Below, piece after piece: positions 26,079 to 34,818 of a stretch of DNA of 64,000 bases. The stretch is taken from positions 3,286,001 to 3,350,000 of the forward strand of contig CP118523.1 of the NCBI GenBank assembly GCA_029227815.1. The letters are read 5' to 3'. How positions within the stretch are numbered: position 1 is the stretch's first letter; every line of letters starts with the position of its first letter. Origin of the DNA: Clostridiaceae bacterium M8S5. GTDB lineage: Bacteria > Bacillota > Clostridia > Tissierellales > MCWD3. Both the position numbers and the translations under genes were made by a program. The notes beneath the pieces are model-generated. The model was not told the origin of the DNA. It saw only the letters and a program-made list of their open reading frames with translations, and ran no database searches.

Positions 26079-27775
26079 TTGTTCAATCTCCTAATACCTA
26101 TTTTGTTAATAATTATATTTCCTATAATACTTATAGCTATAACTATCACAGCAATTGCTGATGTCATCTCTAATCCATATGAATTTGATTGTATAGTAAA
26201 TAGCATAACCCCTATTGTTTCGTTACCTTTTGAATACAATAATAATGATATGGGGATTTCTCTTAGTGCTATAAGAAAACATATTAAAAACCCTGTTATA
26301 ACCCCTCTATTTATGAGTGGAAGAAATATATCTTTTATTCTTCTAAACAAAGGAACTCCTAACGTTTTAGCTACATTATCCATAGAAATATCTATGTTTT
26401 CTGAGATACCCTTTATTTGTTTAATTATCATAGGAATAAACAATATCACATAAGTAACTATTATTATCCATTTAGTCCCATATAGTTTTAAAGGCTTATT
26501 TATCCACGCAAAAACAGCCCCTATAGCCAATATCATATTAGGTAAAGCTAAAGGTATTATGGCTATGTTCATTGCCAATCTAGCGGTCCTTTTCTTTGAA
26601 AACTTATAAATATATATTATTGCTATGCCTATAATACATGCTATAAATGCTGATACAACTCCATATTCTAGACTGTTTATTATCGCCCTCTTTATTAGTG
26701 TATTTTCAAATAACACTCTCTTGTAATTAATTAGCGTCATATTTGCACCAACAACCGAAAGTCCCCATCTTTTCATAAGGGATGATATGATTAGCGTTAT
26801 AGTTGGTATCACTAGCACTATCATAAAAAAACTAAAGACAATAGGATAAATTATAGTAGAAAATTTACCTAAATGGATTACTGTCTTATTACTTGAGGCA
26901 CCGTCTTTAATATCGAACCTTCTTCTAAATATATATTTTTGAGTTATTATATAGATCAAGCTAGATATTATAACCAATGTTATAGACAATACACAAACAA
27001 GTGGAATGTTGAGCTCTGACATAGCTTTGAATATCCTTGTAGTTAACACTTCACTCCCTACTGGTAAAGCTAAATATGCTAATACACCAAAGTTAGCCAT
27101 TGATCTACTCACAATTAATAATCCTGTTGATAAAAAAGCTGGTATAATTAATGGAAGAGTTATTGTCCTCATGACATGTATTGATGAGCCCCCACATATA
27201 CGAGCACTTTTTTCTAGTACACCACCTGTTTTCCTTAGAGCATTACTAATACCAAAATAAACTAAAGGGTATAGATGTACCGACATTACTAGCACACAAG
27301 CTGTTATTGAATATGTTTTAAAATTGTAACTTTGTATATTAAATAATAATTTAAGTATTCTATGTAAATACCCTCCCTTAGAGGTGATTTGAACCCAAGA
27401 GACAGATATTATATATGATGGTATACAAAATGAAAGAAAAACTAATTTGTCTATTAGCTTGCTATATTTAAAGTCTGTCTTTTGGCATAAAAAAGCTAGA
27501 CTACCCCCTAATAACCAAGTCAGTAACAATACTCCTAACGCTAACTTCATCGTGTTATATAGAGCTTTATATGTACCAACACTTGTTATCATATCCTTAT
27601 ATGCTTTCATAGAAATATTACCATCTATATTGAAGCTATTATACACTATCTTCAGTATTGGAAAGCAGAACAAAAACGCTATAAATACACTAAATACTAA
27701 CAAAATTGCATTTGTAAAATTCAAATGCAATTTTGGTTTTTTTATGTTTTTACTAGTCTTGGAATATCTGTTCAT
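26075..27775 (-). CDS. Ferric-iron type ABC importer permease, fused FbpB-like (566 aa)
   Basis: Two homologous permease halves in one chain, about 12 membrane helices, as in FbpB/SfuB. Each half carries an EAA-type coupling loop: EKSARICGGSSIHVMRTITLPLI in the first, MDNVAKTLGVPLFRRIKDIFLPLI in the second. The start is uncertain. I use MNRYSKTSKN, which overlaps the binding-protein gene by 23 bases. The ATG at 27799, preceded by GAAGG, is an alternative. A perfect 13-base hairpin lies within its first codons. Confidence 0.85.
   Translation of the reverse strand: MNRYSKTSKNIKKPKLHLNFTNAILLVFSVFIAFLFCFPILKIVYNSFNIDGNISMKAYKDMITSVGTYKALYNTMKLALGVLLLTWLLGGSLAFLCQKTDFKYSKLIDKLVFLSFCIPSYIISVSWVQITSKGGYLHRILKLLFNIQSYNFKTYSITACVLVMSVHLYPLVYFGISNALRKTGGVLEKSARICGGSSIHVMRTITLPLIIPAFLSTGLLIVSRSMANFGVLAYLALPVGSEVLTTRIFKAMSELNIPLVCVLSITLVIISSLIYIITQKYIFRRRFDIKDGASSNKTVIHLGKFSTIIYPIVFSFFMIVLVIPTITLIISSLMKRWGLSVVGANMTLINYKRVLFENTLIKRAIINSLEYGVVSAFIACIIGIAIIYIYKFSKKRTARLAMNIAIIPLALPNMILAIGAVFAWINKPLKLYGTKWIIIVTYVILFIPMIIKQIKGISENIDISMDNVAKTLGVPLFRRIKDIFLPLINRGVITGFLICFLIALREIPISLLLYSKGNETIGVMLFTIQSNSYGLEMTSAIAVIVIAISIIGNIIINKIGIRRLNK
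27702..27734 (-). promoter_or_regulatory. Perfect hairpin inside the start of the permease gene
   Basis: AAAATTGCATTTG and CAAATGCAATTTT pair over 13 bases with a seven-base loop. It lies ~40 bases into the permease reading frame, just after the binding-protein gene ends. It may lower permease expression relative to the binding protein, or protect the upstream mRNA end. Confidence 0.5.
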
Positions 27776-28802
27776 ATTGTTTTTTGAAATTATCTTCATT
27801 ATCGGTAGCCTTCTTCCAATCAATGTTACACTTTTTGATATCTTTTGGTAAATACTTATTTTCGATATCTTTTCTAACACTTACAAATCCAAAATTATTA
27901 GTTATCATTTGTGCCTTCTTAGATAACATAAAATTCACAAATTCTTTAGCTACTTTGTTGTTATTGTCACTTCTATTTTTATTTTTAACTATAGCAATAG
28001 GTCTCTTTATTGATATAGCACCTTCAGCTGGCCAGATAATATCTACAGGCATTTCATAACCTTCTTTTTTAGCTTTTTTTCTAAGTCTAATAACAGAATC
28101 ATGAGGCCCAATTCCTAAGTCAAATTCACCCTCTAGTATCTTAGATGGGACTATCCCATTAGATTTAGCAAGATATACTCCATTTTTCTGTAACTGTTTA
28201 AAGTAATCTATGTTTTCATTCTTAATCTGATAGATACTAGATGCAATCCCAAGCGCTGTAGAAGACCTGTTTGCATCTGCCATAACTAATTTATCCGTAT
28301 ATTGTTCTTTTAATAAATCTTCATAACTCTGAGGCACCTTTGAATCTTTAAATGCTTTTTTGTTGTACATTATAGTAATGTATCTTTCATTTATGTATAT
28401 GTAGTTTCTGTTTTTTATTATGTATTCTTCATTCATTGATTCCATATTTTTGACTTCAATTTTCTCAAGTAATCCTTGATCATCTAGCTTGTTATAAATA
28501 AGTGGATCAGACCCCCATATTACATCAGCCTGTATCTGCCCAGCTTCTTTTTCAGTCCATACCTTACTTCTAACTTGCCCACAACTCATAGTAAGAAAAT
28601 CAGCTACATCTCCTCTATCTTTCTCAAATTCTGCTTCTAACTTATCTATCATTGCTTGACTTCCCGATAGATAAATCAATATTTTATCAGATGATTTCTT
28701 ATTGCTTTGACTACCAGCTACGTTTTCTGTTTTATCATTAGAGCATGCTGTAAATGATAAAATCATCATCAAAGATAACATAGCACATATTAATCTTTTC
28801 AT
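27753..28802 (-). CDS. Iron-binding ABC lipoprotein, FbpA-like (349 aa)
   Basis: Signal peptide MKRLICAMLSLMMILSFTAC with a lipobox (FTAC, lipidated Cys20), so anchored outside the membrane. The body fits the class D/F iron-binding family: LIYLSGSQAMIDKLEAEFEKD at the start, VIWGSDPLIYNKL, NRNYIYINERYITIMYNKKAF, and WPAEGAISIKRPIAIVKN. GGAGGATATTATA precedes ATG. It is first in a three-gene operon behind a Fur-like box. The ligand is inferred to be Fe3+ or a related oxyanion complex. Confidence 0.85.
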   Translation of the reverse strand: MKRLICAMLSLMMILSFTACSNDKTENVAGSQSNKKSSDKILIYLSGSQAMIDKLEAEFEKDRGDVADFLTMSCGQVRSKVWTEKEAGQIQADVIWGSDPLIYNKLDDQGLLEKIEVKNMESMNEEYIIKNRNYIYINERYITIMYNKKAFKDSKVPQSYEDLLKEQYTDKLVMADANRSSTALGIASSIYQIKNENIDYFKQLQKNGVYLAKSNGIVPSKILEGEFDLGIGPHDSVIRLRKKAKKEGYEMPVDIIWPAEGAISIKRPIAIVKNKNRSDNNNKVAKEFVNFMLSKKAQMITNNFGFVSVRKDIENKYLPKDIKKCNIDWKKATDNEDNFKKQYEQIFQD

Positions 28803-28825
28803 TATAATATCCTCCTAACTTTCAC

Positions 28826-28846
28826 TGATAACAGTTTTCATTATCA
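28826..28846. promoter_or_regulatory. Fur-like box before the FbpABC-type operon
   Basis: Read on the minus strand, GATAATGAAAACTGTTATC matches the 19-base Fur consensus GATAATGATAATCATTATC at 15 positions. It lies 24 bases upstream of the ATG of the binding-protein gene. It supports iron-dependent repression. Confidence 0.65.
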
Positions 28847-29072
28847 TTTCTATGTGTAGTATACACCCATAATACTAAAAAATCAAGTTGAAATATTAAA
28901 TTTTATATTCTAAATTAAAGACAATAATGATTAACATCTGAGAATCAACTTAATTAATTAACTTGCTTGATACTTCAGTTGTTTTGATTAATTTTAATAT
29001 ATTTATTTACATTTATGTAATTTATTGTTATAATATTATTGATTTAAAATTTTTCTAAACTGTACGATATTG

Positions 29073-29189
29073 ATGATACATTATCAAATGTTCAAAGTAA
29101 CAGGCAAATGCAATCTTGCTTGTCATTATTGCTATTATAGGATGAAATGTGTTTGCTGGTTTTACAATTATACAACCAACTATAATTGA
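29073..29189 (+). pseudogene. Fragment of a radical SAM enzyme with intact Cys motif
   Basis: A 38-codon frame reads MIHYQMFKVTGKCNLACHYCYYRMKC and ends TTNYN-stop. FKVTGKCNLACHYCYYR is a textbook radical SAM CxxxCxxC motif near an N-terminus. No ribosome site precedes it and no GGEP or barrel follows, so it is almost certainly a truncated remnant. It ends right at the ribosome site of a Cys-containing peptide gene, the gene pairing expected of a peptide maturase. Confidence 0.72.
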
Positions 29190-29203
29190 TAGGAGGAAAA
29201 AAG

Positions 29204-29347
29204 ATGAAAAAATTAAAAAAAAGAATGAATAATGATGGTTCATATGTTGAGATCTTTAGACTTGAGGAATTCTGCGAATGTATATGTGCTGTTTCTATTT
29301 CATGGCAAGCAACAGACAATTATTATCCACCAAGAACGATATTATAA
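29204..29347 (+). CDS. Cys-containing small peptide, possible CLI_3235-like bacteriocin precursor (47 aa)
   Basis: A strong AGGAGG site lies seven bases before ATG. The basic start MKKLKKRMNNDGSYVE resembles the leader of clostridial CLI_3235-type Cys-rich precursors (MKKL-x-KK-x-N, then VEAY-like). The core has FCECICAV with three cysteines in alternate positions (C24, C26, C28), then an aromatic tail (DNYYPP). The family match is from memory and tentative. The only modification enzyme nearby is the truncated fragment just upstream. If expressed, it would need an enzyme from elsewhere. Confidence 0.6.
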   Translation: MKKLKKRMNNDGSYVEIFRLEEFCECICAVSISWQATDNYYPPRTIL

Positions 29348-29399
29348 CTTTCTATATACTTTAAGGTAGCTTCTAATGTTATATTATATAACATTGAAT

Positions 29400-29590
29400 A
29401 GTTGCAAAACTTTTACTGTAATGTGTGGTTAACGTTTATTTACTTACCCATAAGTTTATGATTAGAAAAGAAATGAAGAAACGAACTTTTGAAGTAATGT
29501 ATTTAAAAAATATTAGGTTATTTACTAGTATCTATTTTAGTGATTTATAAATTAACATATGGGAAATAAATAGTGTAAAGTTTTGCAACT
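29400..29590. mobile_element. Possible ~190-base miniature element with IS6-like ends
   Basis: AGTTGCAAAACTTTTAC at 29400-29416 is mirrored by GTGTAAAGTTTTGCAACT at 29573-29590. Ends with GTTGCAAA resemble those of IS6/IS257-family elements (from memory). The inside has only a ~30-codon frame (MIRKEMKKRTFEVMYLKN) that could be the tail of a transposase. I see no matching flanking duplication. It could also be a large hairpin. Confidence 0.45.
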
Positions 29591-29673
29591 ACTATATTAA
29601 ATCAAATTCAGAAGATGAACTAATGGAGAAATAATTAAAATAGTTTTATGACTGAAACTAATGATATATTAAC

Positions 29674-29703
29674 AGACCCAAATAAACCACCACAATTGGG
29701 TCT
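29674..29703 (+). terminator. Possible terminator
   Basis: AGACCCAA pairs with TTGGGTCT around a 14-base loop and is followed by AACTTTA. It is the first hairpin after the peptide gene at 29204. The T-run is weak. Confidence 0.45.
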
Positions 29704-29996
29704 AACTTTATGGAATCTATCTTTCTAAATTCTAGGACAATTATATAAGTTATATATAATCCTAGCAAGTAAAAGTAAAGTACAATTTATGTATAAATTA
29801 ATACTTTACATATTTTCTTTGCTAAGTTTTATGTCTAAAACAGACCAATTATCGGATTATTAAATCCATTAATTTGGTCTATTGTTTTTTCTACTACAAT
29901 CTAAATAATGCTTCTAATATAGTTACGATAAAAAATATGTACTCAATATTTTACAATCCATGTAATTGTAAAAGCCTAACTCTTTTTCATGAACTT

Positions 29997-30026
29997 GTTG
30001 CAAAACTGTTGCAAGAGCTGTTGCAT
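29997..30026. promoter_or_regulatory. Triple GTTGCA repeats, likely response-regulator binding site
   Basis: GTTGCAA at 29997, GTTGCAA at 30008 and GTTGCAT at 30020 are spaced 11 and 12 bases apart, about 50 bases before the response-regulator start. The same repeat, in the other orientation, is found at 32171-32189 before the secreted-protein gene. This suggests autoregulation and a shared regulon. Confidence 0.62.
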
Positions 30027-30074
30027 ACTTTTTTCAAAAACAGTTATATTATATAATGATGTCGAGGTGATAGA

Positions 30075-30767
30075 ATGCAAGAAAAAATATATATAGCAGA
30101 CGATGAACGTAACATAAGAGATCCTATGGCTGCATTTTTAAGAAGTAGCGGCTTTGTTGTAGTTGAATTCGAAACAGGAGATGCGCTTCTAAAGCATTTC
30201 TTACTTGAACCTGCTGATTTGGTTATTCTCGATATAATGATGCCTGGTACAGATGGTCTAGCTCTTTGCACAAAAATCAGGGAAAAAAGCAATGTACCTA
30301 TTATTATTGTTTCTGCTAGAGATAGCGAAGTAGATAGAATAACAGGCATTACTCTGGGGTCAGATGACTACTTAACTAAACCATTTTCTCCTGTTGAATT
30401 AGTAGCTAGAGTACGGGCAATTTTTAGACGTATAAATTTTACTAAAAAATCTAATGAAATCATAGAGTTATCTTATGGCAATCTCAAACTCAATATTAAT
30501 AGTCGTAATACTTGGTGCGATAATAAAGCTCTTGACTTAACTCCTACGGAATTTGTTCTAACCAAATATTTATTAGAAAATAAAGAAATCGCATTATCTC
30601 GAAAAGAACTACTACAAAATGTATGGAATTATGATTTTGATGTTGATACTCGTTCTACGGATTATGCTGTCAAGCGATTACGCAAAAAATTTGAAATTGC
30701 TGGTGTTAATCTTATTATCGAATCTGTTTGGGGATTCGGCTTTAAGTTAACTAAAGGAGGTACTTAA
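30075..30767 (+). CDS. OmpR/PhoB-family response regulator (230 aa)
   Basis: Receiver domain with acidic pocket D9-D10, phospho-acceptor D53 (VILDIMMPG) and K in YLTKPF. The winged-helix domain spans ~130-228 (LDLTPTEFVLTKYLLENK, TDYAVKRLRKKFE, ESVWGFGFKL). GAGGTGATAGA precedes ATG. It is one base from the kinase gene and in one operon with it. GTTGCA repeats in its own promoter and before the gene at 32273 suggest that it controls itself and that secreted protein. Confidence 0.92.
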   Translation: MQEKIYIADDERNIRDPMAAFLRSSGFVVVEFETGDALLKHFLLEPADLVILDIMMPGTDGLALCTKIREKSNVPIIIVSARDSEVDRITGITLGSDDYLTKPFSPVELVARVRAIFRRINFTKKSNEIIELSYGNLKLNINSRNTWCDNKALDLTPTEFVLTKYLLENKEIALSRKELLQNVWNYDFDVDTRSTDYAVKRLRKKFEIAGVNLIIESVWGFGFKLTKGGT

Positions 30768-30768
30768 C

Positions 30769-32151
30769 TTGAAATCTCTTAAGCAGAAATTATTAGTACC
30801 TATGTTTGTAATTATTATACTTATACCTATTATTACTCTATTGGTAGTAAACATTGGTATGAATTATGCCGAAGAAAAAATTTCTAGAGATGAGCTACAA
30901 AACATAATTAAAATGTCTAAAAATCGAAAAATACTATGGGATTCAACTAAAAGAAATGCATCTATAGCTATCAATAATGGTGTTTTAGCACTTGTTTTAC
31001 AATCCACACGCTTTAATAAAAACATTGAATTCGTGGTTTTTGATAGAAATTACAAACCCCTATCTCAATTTAACTCAGGTACAGCTCTAACTGGTGACTT
31101 TGTAGCAAATTTACAAAAAAAACTTCCTGATTTAGAAGCAGAAAAAATTTACAAAGTTAATTTTGATAATAAAAACTACCTATACGCTGTCTTTAAAATG
31201 AATTCACTACTACTAAAACCAAATATCTTACTAGTATCCAGAGTAGACTTTGCAGGGCCTATTATATCTATTATGAATATAATTTTTATATCTATAGCTA
31301 CTATAGCAGTTATTATTGCTTTAGTCCTAACATCCTTTATTGTAAAAGGTATAATTAAGCCAATAAGCAAATTATGTAATTATACTAAACTCATTGGTAA
31401 AGGGGATTTTATAGATGTTCCTCCTAATGAAAGTTTTACAGAAATATATCAATTAAGCTCTCATATGGGCGATATGTCTAGGCAATTACATAAGTTAACT
31501 GAAAATCAAAAAAGCTATATGCAAAATATTTCTCACGAACTTAGAACCCCTCTGATGGCTATTAGTAGCTATGCTGAGGGTATTAAGCTAGGGGTTTTTA
31601 CTGATGTTCACCATGCCTCTAGTATCATATGTGAAGAAAGTCAAAGGTTAAACGACTTTGTAAATCAAATACTAACGCTATCTCGCATAGAAAATATTGA
31701 TTATAACTATGAACTCAGTCCAACCATACTATCACATAGCTTACTAGAATATTACCAGAGCCTTAAAGGTATAGCTGTAAAACTAAATAAAGAGTTAATA
31801 AGCAACATAAAGGTGAATGAGGTTATGATAGAAGCAAATGATACATTACTATCACAAATCATATATAATATTACCTCAAATTGTTTACGCTACGCCAAAC
31901 ACAGTGTATCTATTACTTTCGAGTCTACTGATCATGAAGCTATAATCACTATTAAAGATGATGGTTCTGGTTTTGATGATAAAGATTTACCTCATATATT
32001 TGAACGTTTCTACAAGGGAAAAACTGGCAAGTTTGGTCTTGGACTTGCAATAGCTAAGGCGTCCACTTTACAAATGGGAGGTACTTTAACCGCAATGAAT
32101 GGTGAGGGTGAAAACGGAGCAATTTTCAAAATATCCTTTCCATTAATTTAA
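30769..32151 (+). CDS. Sensor histidine kinase (460 aa, TTG start)
   Basis: TM1 is at ~9-28, an outside sensor loop of ~130 residues follows, TM2 at ~168-192, HAMP ~193-245, phospho-acceptor H256 in MQNISHELRTPL, and an ATPase domain with NITSNCLRYAK, DDGSGF and FGLGLAIAKA. GGAGGTACTTAAC precedes TTG; the start immediately follows the response-regulator gene. It is cognate to that regulator. The loop shows no recognised domain, so the signal is unknown. Confidence 0.91.
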   Translation: MKSLKQKLLVPMFVIIILIPIITLLVVNIGMNYAEEKISRDELQNIIKMSKNRKILWDSTKRNASIAINNGVLALVLQSTRFNKNIEFVVFDRNYKPLSQFNSGTALTGDFVANLQKKLPDLEAEKIYKVNFDNKNYLYAVFKMNSLLLKPNILLVSRVDFAGPIISIMNIIFISIATIAVIIALVLTSFIVKGIIKPISKLCNYTKLIGKGDFIDVPPNESFTEIYQLSSHMGDMSRQLHKLTENQKSYMQNISHELRTPLMAISSYAEGIKLGVFTDVHHASSIICEESQRLNDFVNQILTLSRIENIDYNYELSPTILSHSLLEYYQSLKGIAVKLNKELISNIKVNEVMIEANDTLLSQIIYNITSNCLRYAKHSVSITFESTDHEAIITIKDDGSGFDDKDLPHIFERFYKGKTGKFGLGLAIAKASTLQMGGTLTAMNGEGENGAIFKISFPLI

Positions 32152-32170
32152 TAAATATATTATTATACAT

Positions 32171-32189
32171 TTGCAACAACTTAGCAACA
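32171..32189. promoter_or_regulatory. GCAACA direct repeats before secreted-protein gene
   Basis: TTGCAACA at 32171 and TAGCAACA at 32182, 11 bases apart, repeat the motif seen upstream of the response regulator (GTTGCA on the other strand). They lie ~85 bases before the secreted-protein start. Confidence 0.58.
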
Positions 32190-32272
32190 GTTTAGCCGTT
32201 GATATGAAAATACAAGAGGATATACAATAAAGTCACAAGCTGATAAAAAATATTGAAAGGATGATGATTAAT

Positions 32273-33508
32273 ATGAATCTTTTAAAAACTTGTATATCTT
32301 TTTGTTTATTAGGTAGTATGATCTTTACTAATTGTGCTTTTGCAAATGATAAAAATATGGATGGTACTTCAAAATCTCAAACCTCTTTAATAAATAGTTC
32401 ATCAACTATTGAAGGTGGTTGGGATAATGAATTTATAGGCAGTGACCCTACTATCAAATTTTATCCAGATGCGTATGCTAATTATTGGCGTTTTGGTCTT
32501 AATCGTAAAGACAGTAATAAAAATATAGGCTTAAAAATAACAGGTGTGTTTCCAGATGCTAGATACATGAGTATTAATGTTTATAATGACTCAAATTTTT
32601 CACCTATAGAAAGTATAACTGATTATGATATAGTTCCAGACGAAGGTAGTATTAACCAATTCGCTTCACTTGAAGATAATAAATATAAAGCAGACCAGCA
32701 CTATACAATATATGTAGTTCCAAAAGGCACTAAAAATATTTCTGGTAAAAACGTTGTTTATTACGACAACTCACTCAATAAAATATCTGTTTTCTTACGT
32801 TATTATTTGCCTAACCAAGATGACAAAGGAGGCGCTGTGCTTCCTACTATTGAAGCATTCGATACAACCACAGGAGAAAAAACAGACTTGCCTAAAACAA
32901 GTAAAAATGTTGGCTCAAAAAGAATGCATATACGTTCTTCGGTAGGTAATTATATCATTAAAACTATCGTTAGACCATTCTTCTTGGTGAATCGTACTGA
33001 AGATTTACATTCATACCATCTAAGTGGTAATGGGATGTATCCAAATAAAGACAATGATTATTTAGTTATGCCTATTACTAGGAAAAATGACGAAGTAGCT
33101 GTTGTAAAATTTAAAGCACCTACTCTATCAAAAGTAAATGAAAAAGACGTACGTTATTTTTCTCTAGGTCAAGGAGATATTGAAAGTCATAACCTTCTGA
33201 CTCTATGTGATGAAGAGATTAAGATAGCCGATGATGGATATGTATATCTTGTTATTGGTGATACTAAAGTAAAAAATTCTTTAGATGCAAATTATAATTA
33301 TATGCCTTGGAAAGCAGATTCAAATATGGTACTAATCTACAGAAATCTTGTATCTAATCCAAACTTTGAAGGTAATATAAATCTCGTACCAAACTTCAAG
33401 GAAAATAAAAAAGCAACTGGTGATGCTTATATCGGAGATTATGCACCAGTAGGAAAGCTTGTAACTTATGATGAATTTATCAACAAAGGCTTTGATGTGT
33501 TGAAATAA
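32273..33508 (+). CDS. Secreted protein of unknown function (411 aa)
   Basis: The signal peptide MNLLKTCISFCLLGSMIFTN ends CAFA-ND, so Sec export is clear. The ATG at 32273 fits the signal peptide and the AAGGATGATG site better than an ATG four codons upstream. The mature part is beta-rich and aromatic: FYPDAYANYWRFGLNRK, GVFPDARYMSINVYND, YTIYVVPKGTK, SVFLRYYLP, YVYLVIGD, MPWKADSNMVLIYRNL. It resembles DUF1214-type domains, but I am not certain. It follows the two-component genes and shares their operator repeats, so it is a probable regulon member. Confidence 0.78.
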   Translation: MNLLKTCISFCLLGSMIFTNCAFANDKNMDGTSKSQTSLINSSSTIEGGWDNEFIGSDPTIKFYPDAYANYWRFGLNRKDSNKNIGLKITGVFPDARYMSINVYNDSNFSPIESITDYDIVPDEGSINQFASLEDNKYKADQHYTIYVVPKGTKNISGKNVVYYDNSLNKISVFLRYYLPNQDDKGGAVLPTIEAFDTTTGEKTDLPKTSKNVGSKRMHIRSSVGNYIIKTIVRPFFLVNRTEDLHSYHLSGNGMYPNKDNDYLVMPITRKNDEVAVVKFKAPTLSKVNEKDVRYFSLGQGDIESHNLLTLCDEEIKIADDGYVYLVIGDTKVKNSLDANYNYMPWKADSNMVLIYRNLVSNPNFEGNINLVPNFKENKKATGDAYIGDYAPVGKLVTYDEFINKGFDVLK

Positions 33509-33524
33509 TTCCATCGTTATAAAC

Positions 33525-33559
33525 ACCCCTTATTTAGAATCATGTCCTAAATAAGGGGT
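33525..33559. terminator. Strong bidirectional terminator
   Basis: ACCCCTTATTTAG pairs with CTAAATAAGGGGT and is followed by TTAATTTTTT. It ends the secreted-protein gene and probably also the convergent nitrogenase-like operon. Confidence 0.85.
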
Positions 33560-33582
33560 TAATTTTTTCTATAATGAACTTA

Positions 33583-34818
33583 TTATTCTCTAATCTTGTT
33601 TATTATCTCCTCAGCTAAGTAGTTCAGCCCTCCGAAACCAACGTAAGGAGTTTTATTATAATAAAGCACTTTATTTAGATTTGGATTTGATACTTGTAAG
33701 TTTACTTTTGTCTGATAGTATTTGTTTGACATGAAATCCCCTAATATCATATCTGGTTTCACGCTTTCTAATATATCCTGTAGCTTACTTTCACTAGGGC
33801 ATATTACTACATTCTCGTCTTCAAGTTCTTCCTTTGACATATAGTTGCTATCTTTTATTTTGTGGTTTATTACAGCGTGTTGAACTTTTATTCCTATTTC
33901 TCCTAAAAAGTTCTTTAGTCCCAATGCTCTATCATATGGTGCGGTTACTATTGCATTTTTTATTTTATAGGATTTTAGATATCTAGATAAGTTCATCATC
34001 ACACTAGTTGCTTCATGACTAATAATATTTAGCTTCTCTTCATTAATTTCAAGATTAAACTTATTCTTTATATCTTTAATCCACTTCATCGTACCTTTAA
34101 ATCCGTATGGCCTACCTACTGTATATTCTTGCTTGTGCTCTTTTAACATGTATTTTGCACAATCAATCCCCTCTGCCCTAATTACGATATTGAATTCTGC
34201 CTTAGAAGCACCTTCTATTTCATTTATACTTGTATTTGCTGTCATAACACAGTTACATTCACAGTCAAATAGTTCTTTCATCATCCTCTTTATTTCCCAC
34301 ACATCCGATTTATAGTTATAATAGTCCATTTGATTTCCAATGATATTATATGTTTTAGGTACTTTGGCTGTACTAGCTTTTACTATTTCTTTACATAACA
34401 TTTTCAGTGTATCTTTTATTCCAACTGTATAATCCCCTTTAAATCCTCCTGTATCTATAGCTATCAATCTTGCTCTTACTTTGTCTTTCATCATATAACA
34501 TATACTTTCTGTGTCAATCCCTATAACTGATGATATTGATGAAGCTAATATAAATATCACTGGTGGGTTATATATTTTGTCTATTTCTAATAAAGCCTTT
34601 TCTAATCTATCATGCTTTCCAAAAGCTATGTCAGTCTCATCTATATGTGTCGTAAAGGTTCTAGCTAGGCTATCTCCTCCTAGTTGCATTAACCCTTCTA
34701 TTGCAAAATGTGTAGTACCTGCCGGCCCAAATTCAACTATTATAGCATCTTTTATTGATGTTAAAGTCCAAAGTGTACCCATCCTATCCGAAGGTAATGG
34801 AAAATTCTCATATAGCAT
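33583..34818 (-). CDS. Nitrogenase-like subunit, NifK/BchB-type, lacking Cys ligands (411 aa)
   Basis: Component 1 beta-like subunit. The N-terminus has FGPAGTTHFAIEGLMQLGG, the family's HGPxGC block with Thr35 in place of Cys. LASSISSVIGID is the TTCMxEVIGDD block with Ser94 in place of Cys. HIDETDIAFG matches the fold. Other cysteines (FDCECNC, IDCAKYM) are not at ligand positions. At 411 residues it is shorter than true NifK. It is adjacent to the NifD-like gene (stop and start abut), so the two form a heteromer. A bound cluster would have to use the partner's cysteines or non-Cys ligands. AGGAGGTAATATAA precedes ATG. Confidence 0.85.
   Translation of the reverse strand: MLYENFPLPSDRMGTLWTLTSIKDAIIVEFGPAGTTHFAIEGLMQLGGDSLARTFTTHIDETDIAFGKHDRLEKALLEIDKIYNPPVIFILASSISSVIGIDTESICYMMKDKVRARLIAIDTGGFKGDYTVGIKDTLKMLCKEIVKASTAKVPKTYNIIGNQMDYYNYKSDVWEIKRMMKELFDCECNCVMTANTSINEIEGASKAEFNIVIRAEGIDCAKYMLKEHKQEYTVGRPYGFKGTMKWIKDIKNKFNLEINEEKLNIISHEATSVMMNLSRYLKSYKIKNAIVTAPYDRALGLKNFLGEIGIKVQHAVINHKIKDSNYMSKEELEDENVVICPSESKLQDILESVKPDMILGDFMSNKYYQTKVNLQVSNPNLNKVLYYNKTPYVGFGGLNYLAEEIINKIRE

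Noticed and set aside
29041-29347. Minus-strand frames at 29.05-29.32 kb
   Set aside because: Antisense to the radical SAM fragment and Cys peptide, low complexity, no ribosome site.
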